From: a bacterium
GTDB lineage: Bacteria > Krumholzibacteriota > Krumholzibacteria > LZORAL124-64-63
DNA: 5,370 bases
Assembly: GCA_003646045.1 (NCBI GenBank)
Contig: QNDV01000202.1
Location: forward strand, 1-5,370
Direction of reading: 5' to 3'
Numbering within the stretch: the first letter of the stretch is position 1; each line of letters starts with the position of its first letter. The translations under genes and the position numbers were made by a program. Positions 1-5,370 of this stretch are shown here, piece by piece. The notes beneath the pieces are model-generated. The model did no database searches. It saw only the letters and a program-made list of their open reading frames with translations, and had not been told where the DNA came from.

Positions 1-406
1 CGGGCACCGCGAAGTGGAGTTGCTCCGTGAGGGTCTCCTGTCCGCTGGGCACATATTTCTGGGGACGCTCGAAGTCGTCCTCCTCCTCGTAGCTCTGGTT
101 GCTGGTGACGCCGCGAAAGCCGTCCTCGAAACTGTCGCCCCAATCCCGCTCGCTGTCCTCGGGGCCCTGCTCCCGCTCCTTGGATTCGAGGCTGGTGAGC
201 TCCTCGTCCTGGCGGATCTCCTCTTCCAGTTCCTCATCGGGCTCGATCTCCTCGAGCAGGGGATTGCCCTGCAGTTCGACGCGCAGGATCTGCTCGAGTT
301 CAAGGGTCGGGACCTGCAACAGCTTGAGCGCCTGTTGCAGTCGCTGGGTCATTACCAGCTGCTGCCGCAGGGCCATGCTCTGGCGCAAACCGATGTTGGG
401 AGCCAT
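1..406 (-). CDS. rpoN: RNA polymerase sigma-54 factor RpoN, N-terminal part (3' end beyond the window)
   Basis: Sigma-54 directs RNA polymerase to -24/-12 promoters and needs an AAA+ activator to open them. The gene starts at ATG 406-404 and runs off the left edge, leaving 135 visible residues of a protein usually near 450-500. Residues 1-50 are the Gln/Leu-rich region I that contacts activator and promoter DNA: LRQSMALRQQLVMTQRLQQA (residues 7-26), followed by ALKLLQ, a TLELEQ segment and GNPLLEE. Residues about 50-115 are the very acidic, variable region II, with many Glu and Asp. The last residues (LTEQLHFAV) begin the core-binding region III. The start fits the family N-terminus. The ribosome binding site is weak: AGGAAG at 418-423 lies 11 nt from the ATG. 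The gene follows lptB after a 72-bp spacer, the usual placement of rpoN beside lptB. Identity is certain; whether the rest of the gene is intact cannot be seen. Confidence 0.96.
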   Translation of the reverse strand, partial: MAPNIGLRQSMALRQQLVMTQRLQQALKLLQVPTLELEQILRVELQGNPLLEEIEPDEELEEEIRQDEELTSLESKEREQGPEDSERDWGDSFEDGFRGVTSNQSYEEEDDFERPQKYVPSGQETLTEQLHFAVP

Positions 407-437
407 GCTCAGTCTCGCTTCCTGTACGTGCTCGCGG

Positions 438-476
438 CGGGGTTCCTTCCCCGTCGGCGGCGCACCAACGCGCCGC
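438..476 (-). other. Two tandem hairpins in the lptB-rpoN spacer
   Basis: Read on the minus strand, the first inverted repeat begins 2 nt after the lptB stop: GCGGCGC, loop GTTGGT, GCGCCGC (457-476, 7 perfect GC pairs). After a 3-nt gap comes CGGGG, loop AAGGAA, CCCCG (438-453, 5 perfect pairs). Neither is followed by a U-run, so this is not a standard intrinsic terminator. It could be a partial attenuator, an RNase-processing or 3'-end-stabilising structure that sets lptB and rpoN levels apart, or simple GC-rich coincidence. The repeats are seen directly; any function is inference. Confidence 0.5.
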
Positions 477-478
477 TG

Positions 479-1222
479 TTACAGCTTGAATGCCTCGCCC
501 AGGTAGATCTCCCTGGCCTTGTCCGAAGCAACTATTTCCTCCGCACTGCCCGACAATTCGATGTGCCCCTCGAAGAGGATGTACGCACGGTCGGTGATAT
601 GCAACGTCTCGCGCACATTGTGATCGGTGATCAGCACCCCCAGGCCCTGCTCCCGCAACTGGATCACCACCGACTGCAGATCCGCCACGGCGATGGGATC
701 GATACCGGCGAAGGGTTCGTCCAGGAGCATGAACTTGGGCTCGGTGACCAGGGCGCGGGCAATCTCCACCCGTCGTCGCTCACCACCGGAAAGCTGGTAG
801 CCGTGGCTCTTGCGGATGTGGGCCACTCCCATCATCTCCAGCAGTTCATCGAGGCGCTCCCGCCGCCGGCTGCGGCTCATCTTCATGCTCTGCAGGATGG
901 CCATGATGTTCTCTTCCACCGTCAGGCGGCGGAAGATGGAAGACTCCTGGGGCAGGTAGCCGATACCCAGGCGGGCCCGCTTGTACATGGGCTTGCGCGA
1001 AAGGTCCTCGCCGTCCAGCAGCACCTTGCCCGCATCGGGGGATATGAAGCCGACGATCATGTAGAATGACGTGGTCTTGCCGGCGCCGTTGGGCCCCAGG
1101 AGCCCGACAATTTCGCCCTGTTTCAGCTCCAGATCGACTCCGTCCACCACTGCCCGGCGTCGATAGACCTTGCGCAGTCCCCGCGTCTCGAGAGTATGGC
1201 TGCCAACGGACGGCCCGCTCAT
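479..1222 (-). CDS. lptB: LPS export ABC transporter ATP-binding protein LptB
   Basis: LptB is the cytoplasmic ATPase of the LptB2FG transporter that pulls LPS out of the inner membrane and pushes it along the Lpt bridge. The 247-residue protein (E. coli LptB is 241) has a complete ABC set: Walker [10 protein letters not shown] (43-51), Q-loop Gln92 in YLPQESSIF, signature LSGGERRR (144-151), Walker [11 protein letters not shown] with Asp168 and catalytic Glu169, and H-loop His201 in ITDHNVRET. The [20 protein letters not shown] and FAGIDP wording is typical of LptB rather than other ABC ATPases. Its ATG overlaps the lptC stop in ATGA (1219-1222). AGGAG at 1231-1235 lies 8 nt upstream, so the start is well supported. 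The membrane partners LptF and LptG are not in the window, and no lptA lies between lptC and lptB. Confidence 0.97.
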   Translation of the reverse strand: MSGPSVGSHTLETRGLRKVYRRRAVVDGVDLELKQGEIVGLLGPNGAGKTTSFYMIVGFISPDAGKVLLDGEDLSRKPMYKRARLGIGYLPQESSIFRRLTVEENIMAILQSMKMSRSRRRERLDELLEMMGVAHIRKSHGYQLSGGERRRVEIARALVTEPKFMLLDEPFAGIDPIAVADLQSVVIQLREQGLGVLITDHNVRETLHITDRAYILFEGHIELSGSAEEIVASDKAREIYLGEAFKL

Positions 1223-1806
1223 GGACCTGTCTCCTGATCCACGACCTCGTCCGCCACGTCGAAAACCACGTCCTCCCGGATGACGACGTTCTCCAGGTCG
1301 GAACTGGCCTCCAGGCCGATGCCGGTGGTCACGTCACGTCCGCGAGTGAAGCGATTGAAGACATCGTTGGTGATCAGCCCGGTCTCGTTGTCGAAAAAGA
1401 GTTCACTGCATTCGAGCCGGCGTCCGTCCTCGGTCACCACCACCACGTCTCCCCAGCTGTGGATATCGTTGTTCTTGAGGTCGGCCTGCCCGCTGTCCGA
1501 GGTCAGGGTCGAAAAATAGGCGCCATCCTCGAAGAACTCCATCTTCACCGTCACCAGCAACACGTCCTCCCGGTCACTGAACTTCTGCATCCTGTCACTT
1601 TCGAGAACCCACTGGCGTACACCGTCGCTGGTCTCGATGAGACGATAGTCCACGAATTCCTGTTCCGGCACCCGGCCCCCGGCTTCCTTCCCGATGGTCG
1701 GCGGCTGGTCCTCGGCACAGCCGGTGATCAATCCCAGGGCCAGGACCAACGGCAGAACCGCGCGGAAGGACATGCTGCTTTTCATGGGTCCCATTACCTG
1801 CTTCAT
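1219..1806 (-). CDS. lptC: LPS export periplasmic protein LptC, predicted lipoprotein
   Basis: LptC receives LPS from LptB2FG and passes it to the periplasmic bridge protein. The product is 195 residues from ATG 1806 (E. coli LptC is 191) and fits the beta-jellyroll LptC family. Conserved-looking segments are W46-like [10 protein letters not shown], a TSDSGQADL strand, and a C-terminal [10 protein letters not shown] / [11 protein letters not shown] stretch, which matches the family's 'T..V......G.G...D' pattern. Unlike E. coli LptC, which has an uncleaved transmembrane helix, the N-terminus is a hydrophobic signal ending in lipobox ITGC (Cys30), so acylation at Cys30 is predicted. Residue +2 is Ala. 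The start is uncertain. ATG 1806 overlaps the acyltransferase stop in TGATG, but ATG 1785 would give a tidier 22-residue signal ([10 protein letters not shown]...) and 188 residues in total. The open frame continues upstream to 2307 inside the acyltransferase gene, but that extension is unrelated, Arg/Gly/Ala-rich shadow sequence. Confidence 0.88.
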   Translation of the reverse strand: MKQVMGPMKSSMSFRAVLPLVLALGLITGCAEDQPPTIGKEAGGRVPEQEFVDYRLIETSDGVRQWVLESDRMQKFSDREDVLLVTVKMEFFEDGAYFSTLTSDSGQADLKNNDIHSWGDVVVVTEDGRRLECSELFFDNETGLITNDVFNRFTRGRDVTTGIGLEASSDLENVVIREDVVFDVADEVVDQETGP

Positions 1807-2729
1807 CAGTCCCGTTGCTCCCAGCGGCGGTGGAACCAGACCCATTCGGCCGGGTTCCGCCGGATAAACTCCTCCACCGCGGTATTGGCTGCTTCCAACA
1901 TGCTCAGCTCCGTACCTGCGCCCGGCTCGAGGGGAGGCAGGTGAACCACGCGATGTCCCTCGCCATACCGGCCGATGGCCACCGGCAGCAGGGGGATGCC
2001 GTACCGCCGCGCCAATCGCACCGGCCCGGTGGGCGTTGGCGCCGGCCGCCCGAAAAAATCCACGGGGCGACTTGCGACACTCGTATTCTGATCGATCAGC
2101 GCGGCCACCACCCCACCGCGTCGCAGGTGCCGCAGCAGGGGGGTCGCCCCCTCGGTGCGCGGCAGTACTTCCAGCCCCAGGGATCGCCGTCGTTGTTGCA
2201 GCAGCCGGTCCACGGCGGGGTTGTGTACCGTCCCGGTCACCGCACCCAGCGCGCCCAGGCCACGCTCCTTCATGGCCGCCGCCAACCAGGCTCCCAGCAG
2301 TTCCCAACAGCCTATGTGGCCCATCAACAGGATGACACCATTACCGCGGGCCGCCAGTCGGGCCAGGACCTCGATCAGGGGCAGATGGTCCGTGCCCGGG
2401 CAGGATTCCTCGGTTACGAGGCCGGCCCGCTCCAGCAGACGCGGCACAGCCAGGGTGTCGGCCAGGTTCTCACCCAGCCGCCGGGTCGATTCCTCCAGCA
2501 AACGCCGACGCCGGAGGGCATCGAGTTCCGGCAGTGCCGCCGCCAGGTTGGCCTGTGCCTGCCTACGTTCCACCGGCCGGACCCTCAGGGCGATCCGCGC
2601 CAGATCGCGTCCCAACTTCCGGGCCAGTGACAGGGGCAACCTGGTTGCCAGCGCCATGACGGCCACCACCAGCAGCCACCACAAGCGCCTTCTCAAGCGC
2701 CGCCGGGCAGGCACGGTCGCTTCGGTCAC
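1806..2729 (-). CDS. Lysophospholipid/lipid A acyltransferase, LpxL/HtrB (LPLAT) family
   Basis: Enzymes of this family transfer a secondary fatty acyl chain from acyl-ACP (or CoA) onto Kdo-lipid A at the inner face of the inner membrane. From GTG 2729 the protein has 307 residues, close to E. coli LpxL (306). A basic N-terminus (ARRRLRRRL) precedes one membrane helix (WWLLVVAVMALA). The catalytic HX4E motif is HIGCWE (His138, Glu143). Later come a LIDQN segment, the FFGRPAPTPTGPVRLA block (about 226-240) and the C-terminal NPAEWVWFHRRW, all typical of the family. I prefer GTG 2729 to the ATG at 2843 because AAAGGA (2735-2740) lies 5 nt upstream, and the extra 38 residues look like non-coding leader and would swallow the promoter candidate. 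The stop overlaps lptC in TGATG. Which acyl chain or position it serves (LpxL-, LpxM- or LpxP-like) cannot be told from motifs. Confidence 0.9.
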   Translation of the reverse strand: MTEATVPARRRLRRRLWWLLVVAVMALATRLPLSLARKLGRDLARIALRVRPVERRQAQANLAAALPELDALRRRRLLEESTRRLGENLADTLAVPRLLERAGLVTEESCPGTDHLPLIEVLARLAARGNGVILLMGHIGCWELLGAWLAAAMKERGLGALGAVTGTVHNPAVDRLLQQRRRSLGLEVLPRTEGATPLLRHLRRGGVVAALIDQNTSVASRPVDFFGRPAPTPTGPVRLARRYGIPLLPVAIGRYGEGHRVVHLPPLEPGAGTELSMLEAANTAVEEFIRRNPAEWVWFHRRWEQRD

Positions 2730-2734
2730 GCCAG

Positions 2735-2740
2735 TCCTTT
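2735..2740 (-). promoter_or_regulatory. Ribosome binding site deciding the acyltransferase start
   Basis: AAAGGA on the minus strand sits 5 nt before GTG 2729. No comparable Shine-Dalgarno was noticed before the in-frame ATG at 2843, so it supports the shorter 307-residue protein. Confidence 0.6.
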
Positions 2741-2744
2741 CCCG

Positions 2745-2766
2745 CTGCCCGCAGGACCATGGGCAG
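2745..2766 (-). other. Leader hairpin just upstream of the acyltransferase ribosome binding site
   Basis: On the minus strand, CTGCCC (2761-2766) and GGGCAG (2745-2750) form a perfect 6-bp stem around a 10-nt loop. The stem ends 4 nt before the AAAGGA ribosome binding site, so it could influence ribosome access to the operon's first gene. It may also be chance in GC-rich DNA. No recognised riboswitch or protein-binding element was identified. Confidence 0.35.
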
Positions 2767-2801
2767 GGCCGTACCGGAGACACTGACACCGGCGGTGGGC
2801 G

Positions 2802-2816
2802 CTCGTCAAGCACGAG
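2802..2816 (-). other. Small inverted repeat across the -12 region
   Basis: CTCGT, spacer GCTTG, ACGAG is a perfect 5-bp inverted repeat that overlaps the -12 box and the bases just after it. It is placed where a repressor could block initiation, but it is short enough to be chance. Confidence 0.25.
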
Positions 2817-2824
2817 TTGTGCCA
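2809..2824 (-). promoter_or_regulatory. Putative sigma-54 (-24/-12) promoter for the acyltransferase-lptC-lptB-rpoN operon
   Basis: The minus strand reads TGGCACAACTCGTGCT. Against the sigma-54 consensus TGGCACG-N4-TTGCW it matches 6 of 7 bases in the -24 box and 4 of 5 in the -12 box, with the invariant GG (2822-2823) and GC (2810-2811) exactly 10 nt apart. Transcription would begin near 2798, giving a leader of about 70 nt before GTG 2729. It lies in the only long non-coding gap and points at an operon whose last gene is rpoN. A sigma-70 alternative over the same DNA is poor: TTGACG (2838-2843) with 17-nt spacing leads to ACAACT, which matches only 2 of 6 of the -10 consensus. No activator site was recognised. 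Confidence 0.5.
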
Positions 2825-2870
2825 CTCTCCCAACAAACGTCAACTCAAGAGATTATCGGGAAAACCGCCA

Positions 2871-2908
2871 GAGGACTTTTGATTTTTTATGTTTTTCCTT
2901 GGATTTTC
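2871..2908. promoter_or_regulatory. A-tract-rich segment upstream of the promoter candidate
   Basis: Read on the minus strand, four A-runs of 4, 5, 6 and 4 bases occur within about 35 bp. Their centres are roughly 11.5, 8.5 and 7 bp apart, which is only loosely helical phasing. The segment is far more AT-rich than the surrounding coding DNA and ends about 45 bp upstream of the -24 box. Intrinsic bending or an UP-like role is plausible. A proper IHF consensus was not found: AATCAA occurs, but the required downstream TTR does not. Confidence 0.35.
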
Positions 2909-2930
2909 TGTCGGAGCTGGACGCCAGGGA

Positions 2931-3944
2931 TCAGAGCAACCCGGCCCTCAGCACGTCATGGATGTGCAGCAGACCCACGGGACGGTCGTCCTCATCCGTC
3001 ACTATGAGCAGGGTAACCGGACCGCGGCGACGTTCCTCCATCCGGTGCAGGGCAGCCAGCGCCAGGGTATCCGGCCCGATGGTTGTGGGCTTGTCGTTCA
3101 TGGCTTCACTGATGGGGCGATCCAGCGCGTCTTCGCGTTGGAGCAGGATTCTCTTGATGTCCCCGTCCACGCAAAGGCCGGCCAGACATCCGTCATCGTC
3201 CACGACGCAAACCCCACCCAGACGCTTTTCCACGATCTCAGGCAGGGACTCGCGCAGGGTCAGATCCCGATGGACCACCGGCAACTCGTCCCCGCTGTGC
3301 ATGAGATCCTCCACGCGCACCAGCAGGCTGCGCCCCAGCACGCCGCTGGGGTGGAACATGGCGAAATCCTCGCGTCGGAAACCGCGCATCCTGATCAGGG
3401 CCACGACTATGGCGTCCCCCATGGCCATGGCCGCTACCGCACTGGTGGTGGGAGTCAGGTTCAGGGGGCACGCCTCGCGCTCCACCGGCACGGGCAGTAC
3501 CAGGTCCGCCGTCACCGCCAGGGGGTTGTCCACACTGCCGCACAGGGCGATGGCCGTCATGCCGAATTCGCGACAGCGGGCCAGCAATGCGGTGACCTCG
3601 GGATTATTGCCACTGCGACTGATGGCGACGATCAGTTCACTGCCCCGCACGATACCCAGGTCGCCGTGGGCCGCCTCGACCGGGTGGATAAAATGACTGG
3701 GTGTGCCCGTACTGGTCAGGGTGGCCGCGAGTTTCCGCGCCACGATACCCGACTTGCCCAACCCCGTTACCAGCACCCGGCCCTGGCACCCGTGCAGGGC
3801 ACGCACCACCTGGGCAAACCGGTTATCTAGCCCGGTCCCCAGGGCTGCCAGGGCCGCCGCCTCCTGTTCCAGCGTCTCCTGTCCGATGGCGATAATGGCC
3901 GCATCGTGGTCAGGTATGGCAGCGGATGCACCGGGCTCGTTCAC
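2931..3944 (-). CDS. kdsD: D-arabinose 5-phosphate isomerase KdsD (SIS plus two CBS domains)
   Basis: KdsD interconverts ribulose 5-phosphate and arabinose 5-phosphate, the first committed step to Kdo, in the cytoplasm. The 337-residue protein (E. coli KdsD is 328) has an N-terminal SIS domain (about 45-182) and two CBS domains (about 211-268 and 276-335). SIS-domain motifs are GLGKSGIVARK (61-71), HPVEAAHGDLG (87-97), SRSGNNPE (109-116) and FHPSGVLGRSLL (197-208). Lys64, Glu116, Glu157 and His198 correspond, at a constant offset of 5, to the E. coli residues Lys59, Glu111, Glu152 and His193 implicated in catalysis, so the enzyme looks active. The GTG start overlaps the kdsC stop as GTGA (3941-3944). 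A very strong Shine-Dalgarno (GAGG, 3952-3955, within GAGGTGAT) lies 7 nt upstream. The paralogue GutQ is a sequence alternative, but the kds context favours KdsD. Confidence 0.95.
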   Translation of the reverse strand: MNEPGASAAIPDHDAAIIAIGQETLEQEAAALAALGTGLDNRFAQVVRALHGCQGRVLVTGLGKSGIVARKLAATLTSTGTPSHFIHPVEAAHGDLGIVRGSELIVAISRSGNNPEVTALLARCREFGMTAIALCGSVDNPLAVTADLVLPVPVEREACPLNLTPTTSAVAAMAMGDAIVVALIRMRGFRREDFAMFHPSGVLGRSLLVRVEDLMHSGDELPVVHRDLTLRESLPEIVEKRLGGVCVVDDDGCLAGLCVDGDIKRILLQREDALDRPISEAMNDKPTTIGPDTLALAALHRMEERRRGPVTLLIVTDEDDRPVGLLHIHDVLRAGLL

Positions 3945-4618
3945 TGTATCACCTCTGGTGGCGGGCCTTCCGGGTCCTCGTCCGACGACAACTCCGCGGC
4001 TGTGGGCATCCAGGCTTTCTCCCCCACCCGGCGCAAGGCATCACCGAACAGGCCCGAACTCTTGAGTACCAGGTCGCACACCTCGCGCACGGCTCCCGCA
4101 CCACCGGCTGCGACGGTGACATAGTCGCATTGTTCGCGCACCTCGGCCGGCGCCGCCGGCACCGCCACCGCGATTCCCACCTCGAACATGGCAGGCAGGT
4201 CGATGAGGTCGTCCCCGACGTAGAGGGCGGACTCCGCTGCCACTCCGGTCTCCGTAAGGATCTCGTGCAGCGCGACCAGCTTGTCGAAGCGTCCCAGCTT
4301 GATCGAATCGAAGCGCAGTTCCGTGGCCCGCCTCTCCACGATGGCGCTGTTGCGGCCGGTGAGCACTGCCCGCTTGATGCCGGCGGTCCGCGCCAGCACC
4401 AGACCCAGGCCGTCGTGGGCATGGAATTCCTTCAGTGCTTCTCCCCGGGGGCCATAGACCAGGTTGCCAGGTGTCAACACCCCGTCGGCATCGAACACCA
4501 GCAGGCGCACCCGCGCAAATCGATCAGCCAGGTCCTCACCCAGTCGCACCACCGCTTCCTGGCGAAAGTCATCGCCGCTGCGGGGGGGCCAGGTACGGGG
4601 TTCACGGTCACGAGTCAC
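3941..4618 (-). CDS. kdsC: 3-deoxy-D-manno-octulosonate 8-phosphate phosphatase KdsC (HAD family)
   Basis: KdsC hydrolyses Kdo 8-phosphate to Kdo and phosphate in the cytoplasm. The HAD motifs are all present: nucleophile Asp43 and acid/base Asp45 in FDADGVLT (42-49), Thr87 in LTGR, Lys113 in FDKL, and Mg-binding Asp136/Asp137 with Asp140 in VGDDLIDLP (134-142). There is no large cap domain, as expected of the tetrameric C0-type KdsC. At 225 residues it is longer than E. coli KdsC (188). About 11 extra residues lie before the nucleophile, and the C-terminus adds a Pro/acidic tail (SSDEDPEGPPPEVIQ). The GTG start (4616-4618) overlaps the kdsA stop as GTGA, with GGAGG (4626-4630) 7 nt upstream. 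A less likely internal GTG at residue 24, with AGGA 7 nt before it, would give a 202-residue form. Confidence 0.95.
   Translation of the reverse strand: MTRDREPRTWPPRSGDDFRQEAVVRLGEDLADRFARVRLLVFDADGVLTPGNLVYGPRGEALKEFHAHDGLGLVLARTAGIKRAVLTGRNSAIVERRATELRFDSIKLGRFDKLVALHEILTETGVAAESALYVGDDLIDLPAMFEVGIAVAVPAAPAEVREQCDYVTVAAGGAGAVREVCDLVLKSSGLFGDALRRVGEKAWMPTAAELSSDEDPEGPPPEVIQ
3952..3955 (-). promoter_or_regulatory. Strong ribosome binding site for kdsD inside the kdsC 3' end
   Basis: GAGG within GAGGTGAT closely complements the 16S rRNA tail and lies 7 nt before the GTG start. It decides that start over internal alternatives and supports coupled translation from kdsC. Confidence 0.7.
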
Positions 4619-5370
4619 GAGGATGCCTCCAGGTAGAGTTGGCGATACCTTACGAGTTCGGCCAGCAGCTCGCCAAAACCGTCCAGGGGCAACTGGCTGC
4701 CGGCATCGCTCCGGGCCCGTGCGGGTTCGGGATGGACCTCCAGGAAGAGTGCGTCCGCTCCCGCCGCCAGACCACAGCGGGCCAGCAGGGGGATGAGATC
4801 GGGATTACCGCCGGTGGTGGTGCCGGTACTGCCCGGCGACTGGACCGCATGGGTAGCATCCATCACCACGGGATATCCCAGGGAGTGCATGATCCGGTGC
4901 GAACGAAAATCCACCACCAGGTCCCGGTAGCCCAGGAAGGTGCCGCGCTCGCAGAGCAGGATTCGTTCTCCACCGACACCCGCCACCTTGCCCGCGGCGT
5001 GACGCATGTCCTGCGCCGCGAGGAACTGTCCCTTCTTGATGTTCACCACACGCCCGGTGCGACCGGCCGCTTCCAGCAGCGAGGTCTGCCGGCACAGGAA
5101 GGCCGGGATCTGCAACACTTCGGCCACTTCGGCCACGGCGTCGGCATCCCCGGGATGATGGATGTCCGTGACCACCGGTGCTCCCACCGCTGCTCCGATA
5201 CGTTCGAGCAGGCGCAGGCCCTCTTCCAGACCCGGGCCCCGGTAGGAATCGGCGCTGGTACGGTTGTCCTTGGTGAAACTGGATTTGAACACGTAGGTGA
5301 CATCCAGGTCCTCGCAGATACCGGCCAGCCGGGTGGCGGTCTCCAGCATCTCGTCCGGGTCCTCGAGTAC
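4615..5370 (-). CDS. kdsA: 3-deoxy-8-phosphooctulonate synthase KdsA (N-terminus beyond the window)
   Basis: KdsA condenses phosphoenolpyruvate with arabinose 5-phosphate to Kdo 8-phosphate. The visible 251 residues run open to the right edge, starting VLEDPDEML. About 20-30 N-terminal residues should lie outside, so the ATG at 5349 is internal, not the start. Family motifs are FKSSFTKDNRTS (28-39), SYRGPGLEEG (42-51), IPAFLCRQT, VNIKKGQFLA, CERGTFLGY, MDATHAVQSPG and LEVHPEP. His174, Glu211 and Asp222 have the same 37- and 11-residue spacing as the His185, Glu222 and Asp233 metal ligands of the Aquifex enzyme. The SDAGSQLPL segment resembles the metal-dependent class more than the CDGPSALPL of E. 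coli. The deciding Cys/Asn residue falls just beyond the edge. kdsA heads the visible kdsA-kdsC-kdsD operon. Confidence 0.95.
   Translation of the reverse strand, partial: VLEDPDEMLETATRLAGICEDLDVTYVFKSSFTKDNRTSADSYRGPGLEEGLRLLERIGAAVGAPVVTDIHHPGDADAVAEVAEVLQIPAFLCRQTSLLEAAGRTGRVVNIKKGQFLAAQDMRHAAGKVAGVGGERILLCERGTFLGYRDLVVDFRSHRIMHSLGYPVVMDATHAVQSPGSTGTTTGGNPDLIPLLARCGLAAGADALFLEVHPEPARARSDAGSQLPLDGFGELLAELVRYRQLYLEASS

Noticed and set aside
14..1069. 351-residue open frame on the plus strand
   Set aside because: It is antisense to rpoN and lptB, both of which have clear family motifs. The Leu/His-rich product is a codon-bias shadow.
1807..2307. Upstream extension of the lptC frame (167 extra residues)
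   Set aside because: It overlaps the acyltransferase in another frame, is low-complexity Arg/Gly/Ala sequence, and would remove the signal peptide from the N-terminus.
2563..2760. 65-residue minus-strand frame starting in the leader
   Set aside because: It is mostly inside the acyltransferase gene in another frame, with no recognisable motif and no evident ribosome binding site.
2730..2843. Acyltransferase start at the ATG at 2843
   Set aside because: It adds 38 residues without family resemblance, would begin upstream of the sigma-54 motif and inferred transcript start, and lacks the clear ribosome binding site of GTG 2729.
2730..2930. Intrinsic terminator after kdsD
   Set aside because: No stem followed by a U-run was found on the minus strand. 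Read-through from the kds operon remains possible.
2155..3696. 513-residue open frame on the plus strand
   Set aside because: It lies antisense to kdsD and the acyltransferase gene and crosses the promoter gap. Its product is Arg/Ser/Pro-rich with no recognisable domain, as expected from the antisense of GC-rich genes.
1..5370. Mobile elements, CRISPR arrays, tRNA or rRNA genes
   Set aside because: No transposase motifs, terminal repeats, regularly spaced repeats or RNA-gene signatures were seen. The window is nearly all conserved envelope genes.

Overview
The window is a dense, GC-rich stretch of a Gram-negative chromosome devoted to the lipopolysaccharide (LPS) outer membrane. All supported genes lie on the minus strand, so the text below reads from the right end of the window to the left. 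The order is kdsA (5' end cut by the window edge), kdsC, kdsD, an LpxL/HtrB-family lipid A acyltransferase, lptC, lptB and rpoN (3' end cut by the window edge). Gene identities come from motifs and lengths. The host cannot be named. The gene order resembles the proteobacterial kds-lpt-rpoN locus. However, the inserted acyltransferase gene, the lipoprotein form of LptC, the absence of lptA between lptC and lptB, and a KdsA resembling the metal-dependent class point away from E. coli-like enterics. A less-studied LPS-making lineage is my low-confidence guess.

Region 1 (5370-2931) is a Kdo-synthesis operon. KdsD makes arabinose 5-phosphate, KdsA condenses it with PEP to Kdo 8-phosphate, and KdsC removes the phosphate. 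kdsA/kdsC and kdsC/kdsD each overlap by 4 nt in a GTGA arrangement, and both downstream GTG starts have good Shine-Dalgarno sequences.

Region 2 (2930-2730) is the only sizeable non-coding gap, about 200 bp. It has an A-tract-rich segment, then a close match to a sigma-54 (-24/-12) promoter at 2809-2824, a leader of about 70 nt with a small hairpin, and a good ribosome binding site. No clear intrinsic terminator follows kdsD.

Region 3 (2729-1) is an acyltransferase-lptC-lptB-rpoN operon. The first three genes are joined by TGATG and ATGA overlaps. They acylate lipid A and supply the LptC and LptB parts of the LPS export machine. rpoN follows after a 72-bp spacer holding two tandem hairpins. 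rpoN encodes sigma-54, so the promoter candidate upstream suggests an autogenous loop linking sigma-54 supply to lipid A maturation and LPS export. This loop is an inference and is the most interesting idea in the window. The ordinary-looking parts (KdsA, KdsC, KdsD, LptB) appear intact with their key residues present.
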